Part shown: positions 1 through 5,713 of the stretch, one piece after another
Layout of the letters: each line of letters begins with the position of its first letter
How positions within the stretch are numbered: the stretch's first letter is position 1
Made by a program: the position numbers and the translations under genes
Assembly: GCA_905479665.1 (NCBI GenBank)
Contig: CAJQNM010000488.1
Location: 1 to 5,713, forward strand
From: an uncultured Saprospiraceae bacterium
Lineage (GTDB): Bacteria; Bacteroidota; Bacteroidia; Chitinophagales; Saprospiraceae
DNA: 5,713 nt
Direction of reading: 5' to 3'
Notes under the pieces: generated by a model
The model's database searches: none
What the model was told of the DNA's origin: nothing
What the model saw: the letters and a program-made list of their open reading frames with translations, nothing else

Positions 1-87
1 TCACAGGAACAAAGCAGGAAATCTAAAGGGCAAACTTATGAAGTTTGTTGCCGGCCTTTAAAGGCTGGTAATCAAGTAAATATCTAA
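1..87 (+). other. 3' end of an upstream + strand transcript, probably the tail of a coding gene
   Basis: The intrinsic terminator just downstream shows that a + strand transcript enters the window from the left. Frame 1 stays open from base 1 to a TAA at 85-87, three bases before the terminator stem, and would give a 28-residue tail ending in KAGNQVNI. Two other stops are possible: TAA at 24-26 (frame 3, tail TGTKQEI) and TAA at 59-61 (frame 2). With so few codons I cannot decide which frame is real, and no family is recognisable. A structured RNA 3' end is also possible, because bases 48-71 can fold into a hairpin. Confidence 0.3.
48..71 (+). other. Hairpin upstream of the terminator
   Basis: TTGCCGGCC (48-56) can pair with GGCTGGTAA (63-71) as a 9-bp stem with two G-U wobbles around a TTTAAA loop. 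No T-run follows, so it is not a terminator by itself. It may lie in the coding tail of the upstream gene, if frame 1 is real, or in its 3' UTR, where it could protect the mRNA end. Confidence 0.35.
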
Positions 88-89
88 AG

Positions 90-117
90 AGTCGCTCATT
101 ACAGCGACTTTTTTTTT
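90..117 (+). terminator. Rho-independent terminator of the upstream unit
   Basis: A perfect 7-bp stem AGTCGCT (90-96) / AGCGACT (103-109) encloses the 6-base loop CATTAC and is followed directly by a run of T (the run covers 109-117). Bases 88-89 can extend the stem into the T-run. The reverse orientation lacks a comparable T-run, so it works mainly on the + strand. It separates the upstream gene from the large protease gene, which therefore probably has its own promoter. Confidence 0.85.
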
Positions 118-132
118 ACCCCTATTTTAACA

Positions 133-140
133 TAGGTTTG
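133..140 (+). promoter_or_regulatory. Candidate Bacteroidota-type -7 promoter element
   Basis: TAGGTTTG exactly fits the TAnnTTTG -7 consensus used by the primary sigma factor of Bacteroidota. It sits 16 bases after the terminator T-run, a sensible place for the promoter of the next gene. The -33 TTG element is not convincing: the expected position is inside or next to the terminator T-run. If used, transcription would start near 147 and leave a leader of about 280 bases before the ATG at 429. An 8-base match with four fixed pairs of identity can occur by chance, so this is a candidate only. Confidence 0.4.
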
Positions 141-186
141 ACTACTCTTTGGGCTCTCAGGCCTTTACGCATTAAGGGGATTACAT

Positions 187-276
187 ATGCGTTATTTACC
201 CAAAAATCAGCCCCTGCTGATCACGAACAGCGCCTCCAAAATCCCTATTATTACTAGATTTTTAAACCAAGCTTAA
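187..276 (+). CDS. Possible 29-residue small ORF in the leader (speculative)
   Basis: ATG at 187 opens a 29-codon frame to TAA at 274-276, beginning MRYLPKNQPLLI. AAGGGGA at 174-180 lies six bases upstream of the ATG, which is a better Shine-Dalgarno than the large gene has. The peptide is moderately hydrophobic and basic, with no recognised motif and no clear membrane helix. It lies between the candidate promoter (133-140) and the large gene, so it could be an upstream leader peptide. A frame this short arises easily by chance, and strong Shine-Dalgarno sequences mean less in Bacteroidota than elsewhere. I regard it as unproven. Confidence 0.15.
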   Translation: MRYLPKNQPLLITNSASKIPIITRFLNQA

Positions 277-301
277 GCCACCAAAATGTTACACGCTCAA
301 C

Positions 302-322
302 GAGTCGTCACCCCGATGACTC
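302..322 (+). other. Leader hairpin 1
   Basis: GAGTCGTC (302-309) pairs with GATGACTC (315-322) in an 8-bp stem with one G-U wobble around the 5-base loop ACCCC. No T-run follows, so it is not an intrinsic terminator. It would lie in the mRNA leader about 107 bases before the protease start codon, if transcription starts near 147. Confidence 0.4.
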
Positions 323-330
323 CGTCGCTC

Positions 331-352
331 CGACACAAATTATCTTGTGCCG
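331..352 (+). other. Leader hairpin 2
   Basis: CGACACAA (331-338) pairs with TTGTGCCG (345-352), giving seven pairs with one internal A-C mismatch around an ATTATC loop. Its left arm overlaps an alternative small stem, GTCG (324-327) with CGAC (331-334), so two mutually exclusive folds can be drawn. It lies nine bases after hairpin 1. Confidence 0.3.
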
Positions 353-428
353 TCACGGATTTCCGAGTAGACAATACCTGTGCCTTTCGTCTTCCCAACC
401 CAAATTTCAACCCTAATCAAAGAGCTAG

Positions 429-518
429 ATGAAGTACGTTGACTCCAATTTTAACATTTCTTTCCGTCATTTATTTGCGACTATTCTATTCGTTCTACCT
501 TTTACGGTCCTTTTTGGC
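429..518 (+). other. Signal peptide coding segment (residues 1-30)
   Basis: The N-terminus MKYVDSNFNISFRH is followed by a hydrophobic core LFATILFVLPFTVLF (15-29) and a likely signal peptidase I site LFG|Q between residues 30 and 31. Gln as the first mature residue is very common in Bacteroidota exported proteins. There is no lipobox Cys, so a lipoprotein is unlikely. The basic n-region charge is modest (Lys2, Arg13, His14) and the n-region is longer than average. Confidence 0.85.
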
Positions 519-3500
519 CAGGTCGAACTCGATTCTGAATATCCTACAGAGTCAGATACGAGAGCTCAAAAAATTGCCGAGAGATTGGCTGAATTGGACG
601 TAGAACAGCCAGTTTCGTCTCTCACCCGCATGAAAAGACAAATACGCATGGGAAGCTTCCCCATGACGGAATCATGCGGATCTCATCAATACTTGGAATT
701 CCAAAGAGCAAAATTTGACCTTCCTAGCGATGCTGAGATCGAAGAGGCCATTGCCGATTATACAGCAAGTAATCGCCGAAGTGCCGCCGCAATTACCATC
801 CCAGTCGTGATGCACATTGTGCACAATGGCGAGGCTGTTGGTGTGGGGGCAAACATACCTTCACAGGCGGTCCTGGATCAGATCCGGGCGCTCAATGATG
901 CCTTCCAGCGCAATGTAGCAACCCGCTATGGAAGCACGACCAATACAGGTGGATATAACTATGCCTCGATTGCAGCTAGCATAGATATCGAATTTGTCTT
1001 GGCCACAGTAGATCCCTGGGGCAATCCCACCAACGGCATGAATCGCTTTCAGGGTCCCGCCCTGAGTTATGCCCCAGACGTCATGGATGGAGTCAAAGTA
1101 ACCTCGCAATGGAATCCTAAATACTACCTGAACATTTGGTCGGCCAACTTGACGGATGGTGATTTTGCAGGACTTCTAGGCTATGCACAATTTCCTGACT
1201 TTTCCGGACTGATGGGATTCAACCCCGTAGGAGGAACAGCTCGAACTGACGGTGTCGTCTCAGACTGGCGCACGATTGGGTCTCATGAGTACGGAGGTAG
1301 CTACAACCTCTTTCCTGAATATCGATTTGGCGGTACCACCATCCACGAAGTGGGCCACTTCCTTGGGCTGCGCCACCAGTGGGGAGATGGCGACTGTGCA
1401 GCAGATGACTTCGTTGGGGACACCCCTCAGCAAGACGGTAGCAACGATGACTGTATTTTAAGAAATACGTGCGGATCCAACGATTTGATCGAAAATTGGA
1501 TGGATTACGGACCGGATGTGTGCAAAAATATATTTACCAACGGGCAGGCCGACCGTATTATGACTGTCATGTCGGTTAGTCCTCGGCGCATGGAACTGGC
1601 CTCGTCGATGGTACACATGGGCATACCTCCTCCACCGGTAGCTAATGATCTGTGTGCCAGTGCTGTGACATTAGTGCCTGACGGCGCAACCTCTTCGGTC
1701 AATATCTGTGGCGCTACCGAAAAGGACGCACCAAGCGCATGCCCCGCTAGTGACGATCCCTTGCAGGGCGTATGGTATAGTGTAGAGGGCAACGGCGACA
1801 TCCTGACCGTTTCAACCGACAAGGGTGGGACCGATTTTGATACGTACATTTATGTCTATACCGGTTCTTGTGGAGCACTCAATTGTCTCACCTATAATGA
1901 TGATGCTCCGGGAGTAGTCACCTCGGCATCATCAGCATCATTTGCATCTACCCTGGGAGCGACCTACTACATCTATGTGGGTGGGTGGCAAGGTGCTGCT
2001 GGAAATGTGGAAGTATGCGTGACAAGCTCAGCTGTACCCCCAATACCCACTACCAATGATGTTTGTGCAGATGCAATTCCACTCATTTGCAATGCCAACT
2101 TTGGTGTTCCTGCATCCTCTGGTGCTACCCCCGATCCAGAAGCATTGCCCTGTGGAACCTCCGCAGCAGGCAGCTGGTACTCATACTCCGGGACTGGTGA
2201 AGTGATTGATCTCTTTACATTAGGATTTGACAGCGAAATCACTGTCTTGGTGGGGTCAGATTGTGCAAACCTAAACTGCGCAGGCACTGTACTGCCCTTC
2301 CTGACGCCTGACGATGTTCAGTTTTACGCTGCCAATGGTGTTGATTACCTCATTCATGTTGTTTCTCCGATCGACGACATTGGAATCATGCTTTGCGCTC
2401 CAGCTCCCAGTTTTCCAGACGAGACTTTCTGCGACAACCCCACCCCCCTGACTTGTGGTGATGTGATTCAAGATTCGACCACGCTCAACACTCTTTTCCC
2501 AGTGTTGACCGGTGGTACCGGAGAGGGATGTGGTGGCAATGAGCAAGGTATCGGTAATTGGTACTCCTTTGTCGGCGATGGCAACATCGCCACACTCACC
2601 GTCGAAGGCATGGCAAGCAATTCCTTCCTTTTGAGCCAATTTGATGCTGTACTGCAAGTTTATGAAGGCACCTGTGGCAACTTTACGGAGATTGGATGTT
2701 CGGATGGACCCAATGGTAACGAAATCGAGACCGTGAGCTTTCCCACCACCGCAGGCACCGTATATACCGTCTTCATCTCGCATTGGGATGTCGAATTTTT
2801 TGGCCCCAATCTTCCAGTAGGCACTTATTTGGGATTTACTGGGGAATATGAACTGAGCCTCACTTGTGAGCCCTGTGCGATCACTGCCATCACACCTACA
2901 CTGACTGATATTAGTGGTTGTGGAGGCATAGGATTTATTGCATGGTTTTGTGTCGAAGGCACCGGGTTGCCTACGGCGGGCTCTGACATGGAGCTTAACG
3001 TCAACGGCAATCTGCAACCTCCACTGATTGCGATTCCAAACTCCACCCTCTGTGGCGCACCAGGTCTTCGGATCGGCTTGCTGGTTGCAGATCCTACCGT
3101 GGCTACAAATGTCGAACTCAGTTTCTGGGATGGCACATGCAATTTTGGTCCGGTTGAAGTGGCCCCAGCCCAATCCGAACCATGCATTTTAAACCGAGCA
3201 CCCAATTGTGTAGCCCGCATGAACCTGGGTGTAGATCGCGAAGGCAACATTCACATTCTAGCTCAGGAACTGATCTCCAACTGTGAAGATGTAGAGCCCT
3301 CCATCCTCACCCTGTATGATGAGCATGGGAGCAAGCTCTATGAAAATCTCCAGGCTTCCTGCATCGAAGATATCATCCTTCCTGCATGCCATTTGGTTGG
3401 TCACACCTTGAAAATGCAGGTTGAAAACCAATCATTGAGTAGCGTATGCTGGACCGAGATTACTGTCAAGGCGTTCGATCTGCCATCCTTGGCAGGCCGC

Positions 3501-5713
3501 TCAGACACCCTTTGGTGCACTGATCCTGCCGTACAAACCAGCGCTGCTGGAGCTACCGCATGGGAAATGCACATCGGAGGTAAACCCGGTGCATTGGTGC
3601 CTTGTCAAGGTGCAGTACCCACCACGTACGTCACTGATTGGGTAGAACTAAACGACACCTGTGATCAAAACGTAGCCAAGATCATCTACCGTGAGTACGA
3701 AGCATTCAGCAAAGAGGGCACTCGCGCTTCAGTATTTGATACCATTACCGTATACCGCCTCCCAGAAATCACGGAGGAAAATTTAAACTGTCCTGAGACA
3801 GATACATTGTATTGTGGTAGCAACGACCGCCCGGTACCTGGCATGGGTGACACGGCCTATTACGTTGGCCCCGAGCTCTACAAATTCAACCCATCGACCA
3901 ACATGTGCGATACCATCTATCTCTGCTATGTGCGAGATGAAAACCGTGATGGATGGTACCAAGAAAACGAGTGGCACAGTACGGACTTTAGCAACAAGTG
4001 CGGTGTGCTGATGAAGAAGAAAGTGCACAAATTTGAAGATCCTTGCAGCCCCATTTACAAGGTATCATTGGAGATCAAGCAGGTCTGCGCCGGTGGTACA
4101 GGTGACGATCTTTGTGCAGTTGCTGCAAATCCAGCGGAGGCCTTGGGCAATAATTATTGGCAATGTGATTTCTGGGTGTATGATTTCGACACCCTTCCCC
4201 CAGTAGTTAATTGCAGAGAAAAATTGGACGAGTACGAAGAGGTGGTCACCCTCGATGCTGATTGCGATGGAGATATCGACACCGTCGTGATTGCACCAAC
4301 CGGCACACATGATTGTGCTGCACATACCTACTTACCTGCCGTTGTCGTGGCAGACAACTGGACTGGAGTGAAGCACGTGAAAGCTCAGTTTGAGGGCAAC
4401 ACCTACCTCATGGAGCTGGAAGGGCCGCGAGATACCGTGGGCTACCTAGCGGGCAATGGTTGCTACCGCTACCATACTCCGGTAAAAGTTCCGAAAAATG
4501 ACTGGCCATCCATGGTGGTCTATGAAGCATACGACAACTGTCATCTGCTCGGTACCGATACCTGTTGGATCTTAGCCAAAGACCGCACTAAGCCGGTGGT
4601 GGTGACAGACAAAGGTGTTACCGTAAGTCTATCCGATAAGAAGGTTTGGGTGGATGCCGAAAGCTTTAACGAAGGCAGCTGGGACAATTGTGGTGAGCCA
4701 CGCATCTTTGTGCGACGTACAGACTGGTACGAAGCCTGCGTAGATCTTTGCTACAATGCCAAAGATGCTGAGTGTGGTGACCACGATCCTGCCAAAGAAT
4801 CCGCGATCGAAGTATGCTATGTTTCTGAGCATCACGATACATTATGGCAAGCTATCCTGGAGGATGATAAGAATTGCGATCCAGTAGAGGCACATTACGC
4901 CAAAATCTTGGATTGGCTTTGCAATGATGGCACAGCCTGTGGTGAATTGCTTTACAACGCCTGGATGTATGATTTGATTAAGTACGGTACGATCAATTGT
5001 GTTGATCACCCTTACGATGTGGACGATGCATACGTGCGTAAGCTGATCAAAGAATCGACCATTTGGTCTTTTGACGGTCTGGAAACTGATGCGAAATTCA
5101 AATTTTCACCGACCCATCTGCACGAATGCTACGATGGTGGACTAACCTACAATCTCGACCAGTTTGGATCACAAGACGAGTTTGAGAGTGACATCAAAGC
5201 AAGGATCGACAACTTCGCTCAAATCGGCGGAGGATGGGCTGATCAAGTACCTTTCGATTGTGAGGATGCTTGTAGCAAAGTCACTGTTGAGGTGCTGGCG
5301 ATTGACTACTGGTGCAACTGGAGCAAGGCTTGGATGGATGTCTGGGTCGAAGACAAGACTCCCGTGGCCGTTGTCAATGATGTGGTAGATGGCGAAATAA
5401 GTTGCAAAACATACAAAGACAAGCGCTACAGCTTCCCAGGTGAGCAACACCCCGTGAGCATCGAGTACATCGTAGAGCAAGCTAAAGTGGATTCCAGTGC
5501 AGCCTTTGCCGCACTTGATCACATTTTTGGTGGGTACCAGAAGGCGTGGGAAGATTCACACGGCAACTTTATAGATACTACATGGACGGAGATTGAAAAT
5601 GAAATTGAGTTTAGCGATAGCGTATGTATACTGAAAGACACCATTCTGAAGATGCGTGTCTATGACGAGCATTTTGGCTACGTCTGGGTAGATAGTCTGG
5701 TCGGCGAATTCGT
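429..5713 (+). CDS. Giant secreted M43-family (pappalysin/cytophagalysin-like) metalloprotease with HYR-like modules, 3' end missing
   Basis: This is a zinc endopeptidase predicted to cleave extracellular proteins. The frame is open for 1761 codons with no frameshift and runs off the window, so the protein is N-terminally complete and C-terminally partial. The start is fixed: an in-frame TAG (426-428) directly precedes the ATG, and only this start includes the signal peptide. Domain order is signal peptide (1-30), propeptide with Cys83 in SCGS, catalytic domain (about 124-390), three NDxC beta-sandwich modules (406-814), then Cys-rich HYR/Ig-like modules (815-1761+). The zinc motif HEVGHFLGLRH (306-316) keeps all three His, the catalytic Glu307 and Gly313; the Met-turn is WMDY (Met358). 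Single-domain members of the family are a few hundred residues long, so most of this protein is accessory stalk. Bacteroidota proteins of this style usually end in a type IX secretion sorting domain, which is not visible here. The family call is firm; the substrate is unknown. Confidence 0.93.
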   Translation, partial: MKYVDSNFNISFRHLFATILFVLPFTVLFGQVELDSEYPTESDTRAQKIAERLAELDVEQPVSSLTRMKRQIRMGSFPMTESCGSHQYLEFQRAKFDLPSDAEIEEAIADYTASNRRSAAAITIPVVMHIVHNGEAVGVGANIPSQAVLDQIRALNDAFQRNVATRYGSTTNTGGYNYASIAASIDIEFVLATVDPWGNPTNGMNRFQGPALSYAPDVMDGVKVTSQWNPKYYLNIWSANLTDGDFAGLLGYAQFPDFSGLMGFNPVGGTARTDGVVSDWRTIGSHEYGGSYNLFPEYRFGGTTIHEVGHFLGLRHQWGDGDCAADDFVGDTPQQDGSNDDCILRNTCGSNDLIENWMDYGPDVCKNIFTNGQADRIMTVMSVSPRRMELASSMVHMGIPPPPVANDLCASAVTLVPDGATSSVNICGATEKDAPSACPASDDPLQGVWYSVEGNGDILTVSTDKGGTDFDTYIYVYTGSCGALNCLTYNDDAPGVVTSASSASFASTLGATYYIYVGGWQGAAGNVEVCVTSSAVPPIPTTNDVCADAIPLICNANFGVPASSGATPDPEALPCGTSAAGSWYSYSGTGEVIDLFTLGFDSEITVLVGSDCANLNCAGTVLPFLTPDDVQFYAANGVDYLIHVVSPIDDIGIMLCAPAPSFPDETFCDNPTPLTCGDVIQDSTTLNTLFPVLTGGTGEGCGGNEQGIGNWYSFVGDGNIATLTVEGMASNSFLLSQFDAVLQVYEGTCGNFTEIGCSDGPNGNEIETVSFPTTAGTVYTVFISHWDVEFFGPNLPVGTYLGFTGEYELSLTCEPCAITAITPTLTDISGCGGIGFIAWFCVEGTGLPTAGSDMELNVNGNLQPPLIAIPNSTLCGAPGLRIGLLVADPTVATNVELSFWDGTCNFGPVEVAPAQSEPCILNRAPNCVARMNLGVDREGNIHILAQELISNCEDVEPSILTLYDEHGSKLYENLQASCIEDIILPACHLVGHTLKMQVENQSLSSVCWTEITVKAFDLPSLAGRSDTLWCTDPAVQTSAAGATAWEMHIGGKPGALVPCQGAVPTTYVTDWVELNDTCDQNVAKIIYREYEAFSKEGTRASVFDTITVYRLPEITEENLNCPETDTLYCGSNDRPVPGMGDTAYYVGPELYKFNPSTNMCDTIYLCYVRDENRDGWYQENEWHSTDFSNKCGVLMKKKVHKFEDPCSPIYKVSLEIKQVCAGGTGDDLCAVAANPAEALGNNYWQCDFWVYDFDTLPPVVNCREKLDEYEEVVTLDADCDGDIDTVVIAPTGTHDCAAHTYLPAVVVADNWTGVKHVKAQFEGNTYLMELEGPRDTVGYLAGNGCYRYHTPVKVPKNDWPSMVVYEAYDNCHLLGTDTCWILAKDRTKPVVVTDKGVTVSLSDKKVWVDAESFNEGSWDNCGEPRIFVRRTDWYEACVDLCYNAKDAECGDHDPAKESAIEVCYVSEHHDTLWQAILEDDKNCDPVEAHYAKILDWLCNDGTACGELLYNAWMYDLIKYGTINCVDHPYDVDDAYVRKLIKESTIWSFDGLETDAKFKFSPTHLHECYDGGLTYNLDQFGSQDEFESDIKARIDNFAQIGGGWADQVPFDCEDACSKVTVEVLAIDYWCNWSKAWMDVWVEDKTPVAVVNDVVDGEISCKTYKDKRYSFPGEQHPVSIEYIVEQAKVDSSAAFAALDHIFGGYQKAWEDSHGNFIDTTWTEIENEIEFSDSVCILKDTILKMRVYDEHFGYVWVDSLVGEF
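798..1598 (+). other. M43 metalloprotease catalytic domain (residues about 124-390)
   Basis: The domain opens with the family-typical strand IPVVMHIVHNGE and helix AVLDQIRALNDAFQR. Next come DPWGNPTNGMNRF and YYLNIWSANL, the active-site helix HEVGHFLGLRH (His306, His310 and His316 as zinc ligands, Glu307 as general base), then the loop GDGDCAADDFVGDTP and the Met-turn ENWMDYG. The closing segment is FTNGQADRIMTVM (369-381). In this family the loop after the zinc helix carries structural calcium ligands and disulfide Cys; the Cys and Asp residues there are retained. No key catalytic residue is missing, so the enzyme should be active. Confidence 0.93.
1644..2870 (+). repeat. Three tandem NDxC beta-sandwich modules (residues 406-531, 543-657, 665-814)
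   Basis: The three modules diverged strongly at DNA level but share protein landmarks in the same order. Each starts with NDLCASAVTL, NDVCADAIPL or ETFCDNPTPL. Each then has a WYS motif (VWYSVEGNGD, SWYSYSGTGE, NWYSFVGDGN; Trp449, Trp583, Trp711) and a strand beginning FDT/FDS/FDA followed by a G-S/T-C or Cys pair. They close with a Y-rich strand (GATYYIYVGGW, GVDYLIHVVSP, GTVYTVFISHW) and a final Cys. Short Pro-rich linkers precede them (PPPPVA, VPPIPTT, APAPSFP). Such modules are frequent after proteases in Bacteroidota secreted proteins and resemble PPC/CUB-like sandwiches. A role in substrate or surface binding is inferred. Confidence 0.75.
2871..5713 (+). other. Cys-rich HYR/Ig-like module region (residues about 815 to window end)
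   Basis: This long stalk consists of divergent beta-rich modules with regular Cys. Recognisable landmarks are LGVDREGNIHILAQELISNC (933-952) and its counterpart SLSDKKVWVDAESFNEGSWD before Cys1421; the segment VGHTLKMQV...CWTEITVKAF; the pair LNCPETDTLYC (1119-1129); the motif DNWTGVKHVKA (1309-1319); YEAYDNC ending at Cys1371; and the module junctions DRTKPVVV (1385-1392) and EDKTPVAVV (1641-1649). This pattern is typical of giant Bacteroidota surface proteins with HYR-like repeats. Two acidic loops (1170-1181 and 1276-1284) look like calcium sites. Residues 1470-1520 and 1679-1707 are helix-like insertions. The boundaries of single modules are approximate. The frame continues beyond the window. 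Confidence 0.65.

Larger units (their letters stand above)
141..428 (+). other. Intergenic or 5' leader region of the protease gene
   Basis: This stretch of 288 bases has no convincing gene. It contains a 29-codon ORF with a good ribosome-binding sequence (187-276), two consecutive hairpin-forming segments (302-322 and 331-352), and a purine-poor, C- and T-rich stretch just before the gene (about 375-415). I recognise no known riboswitch or RNA family. The sequence just before the ATG (AAAGAG at 419-424) is at best a weak Shine-Dalgarno, which is normal for Bacteroidota. Confidence 0.5.

Noticed and set aside
1..89. Idea that the left edge is the 3' end of a known structured RNA (SRP RNA, RNase P RNA or tmRNA)
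   Set aside because: GGAACAAAGCAGGAAA is only vaguely like the SRP RNA loop, and no CCA end, tmRNA T-arm or RNase P conserved segment is present.
119..137. Short inverted repeat CCTAT...ATAGG after the terminator
   Set aside because: It has only five pairs with an A/T-rich loop and overlaps the candidate -7 element. It is too weak to call an operator without comparison to related sequences.
202..221. Possible - strand terminator (stem ATCAGC/GCTGAT followed by five T on the - strand)
   Set aside because: The stem has only six pairs and the T-run is short. No - strand gene that could need it is visible to its right, because that side is occupied by the protease gene.
1923..1949. Short GCATCA-like repetition in the first NDxC module
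   Set aside because: It merely encodes a Ser/Ala-rich strand (SASSASFAS) and is not repeated elsewhere, so it gives no evidence of slippage or phase variation.
2271..3173. 300-codon open frame on the - strand
   Set aside because: It lies fully antisense to the well-supported protease frame, inside the third NDxC module and the following segment, where the + strand translation has clear conserved landmarks. Its translation shows no recognisable domain, and other antisense frames overlap it. It is best explained by the codon bias of the + strand gene.
5169..5522. 117-codon - strand frame with a hydrophobic stretch
   Set aside because: It is antisense to the HYR-like region. The hydrophobic stretch (VALVFVCFATYFAIYHII) is the mirror of codons for charged and polar residues on the + strand, and there is no sign of a promoter or ribosome-binding site.

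Overview
The window is almost entirely one very large, incomplete protein-coding gene on the + strand. Its reading frame opens at an ATG at 429 and runs without a stop to the last base (1761 full codons plus 2 bases), so the true 3' end is outside the window. The first 428 bases hold the 3' end of an upstream transcription unit, a clear intrinsic terminator, and an approximately 310-base non-coding or leader region.

The protein is a secreted, multi-domain M43-family (pappalysin/cytophagalysin) zinc metalloprotease. In order it shows: a signal peptide (residues 1-30); a propeptide with a candidate cysteine-switch Cys83; a catalytic domain (about 124-390) with the complete zinc motif HEVGHFLGLRH at 306-316 and a Met-turn WMDY at 357-360; three tandem Cys-containing beta-sandwich modules (406-531, 543-657, 665-814), each starting with an NDxC-like motif and joined by Pro-rich linkers; and a Cys-rich region from about 815 to the window end. 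That last region looks like the HYR/Ig-like modules, with 'DKTxP' junctions and 'F(N/D)EGSWDNC' motifs, of giant Bacteroidota surface proteins. It also carries two EF-hand-like calcium loops and two unusual helix-forming insertions.

The organism is most likely a member of the phylum Bacteroidota. The reasons are the Gln right after the predicted signal cleavage site, the M43 protease fused to NDxC and HYR-like modules, a TAnnTTTG promoter-like element (TAGGTTTG at 133-140), and the absence of a strong Shine-Dalgarno at the large gene. The style of the C-terminal modules recalls the Saprospiraceae/Lewinella/Haliscomenobacter group. That finer placement rests on memory of family style and was not searched.

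Functional picture (inference): a protein exported by Sec and probably moved over the outer membrane by the type IX secretion system. Its protease head would act on extracellular proteins, while the long modular stalk would provide binding or surface attachment. The sorting domain expected at the C-terminus lies beyond the window. Nothing in the window suggests CRISPR, mobile elements, tRNA or rRNA.
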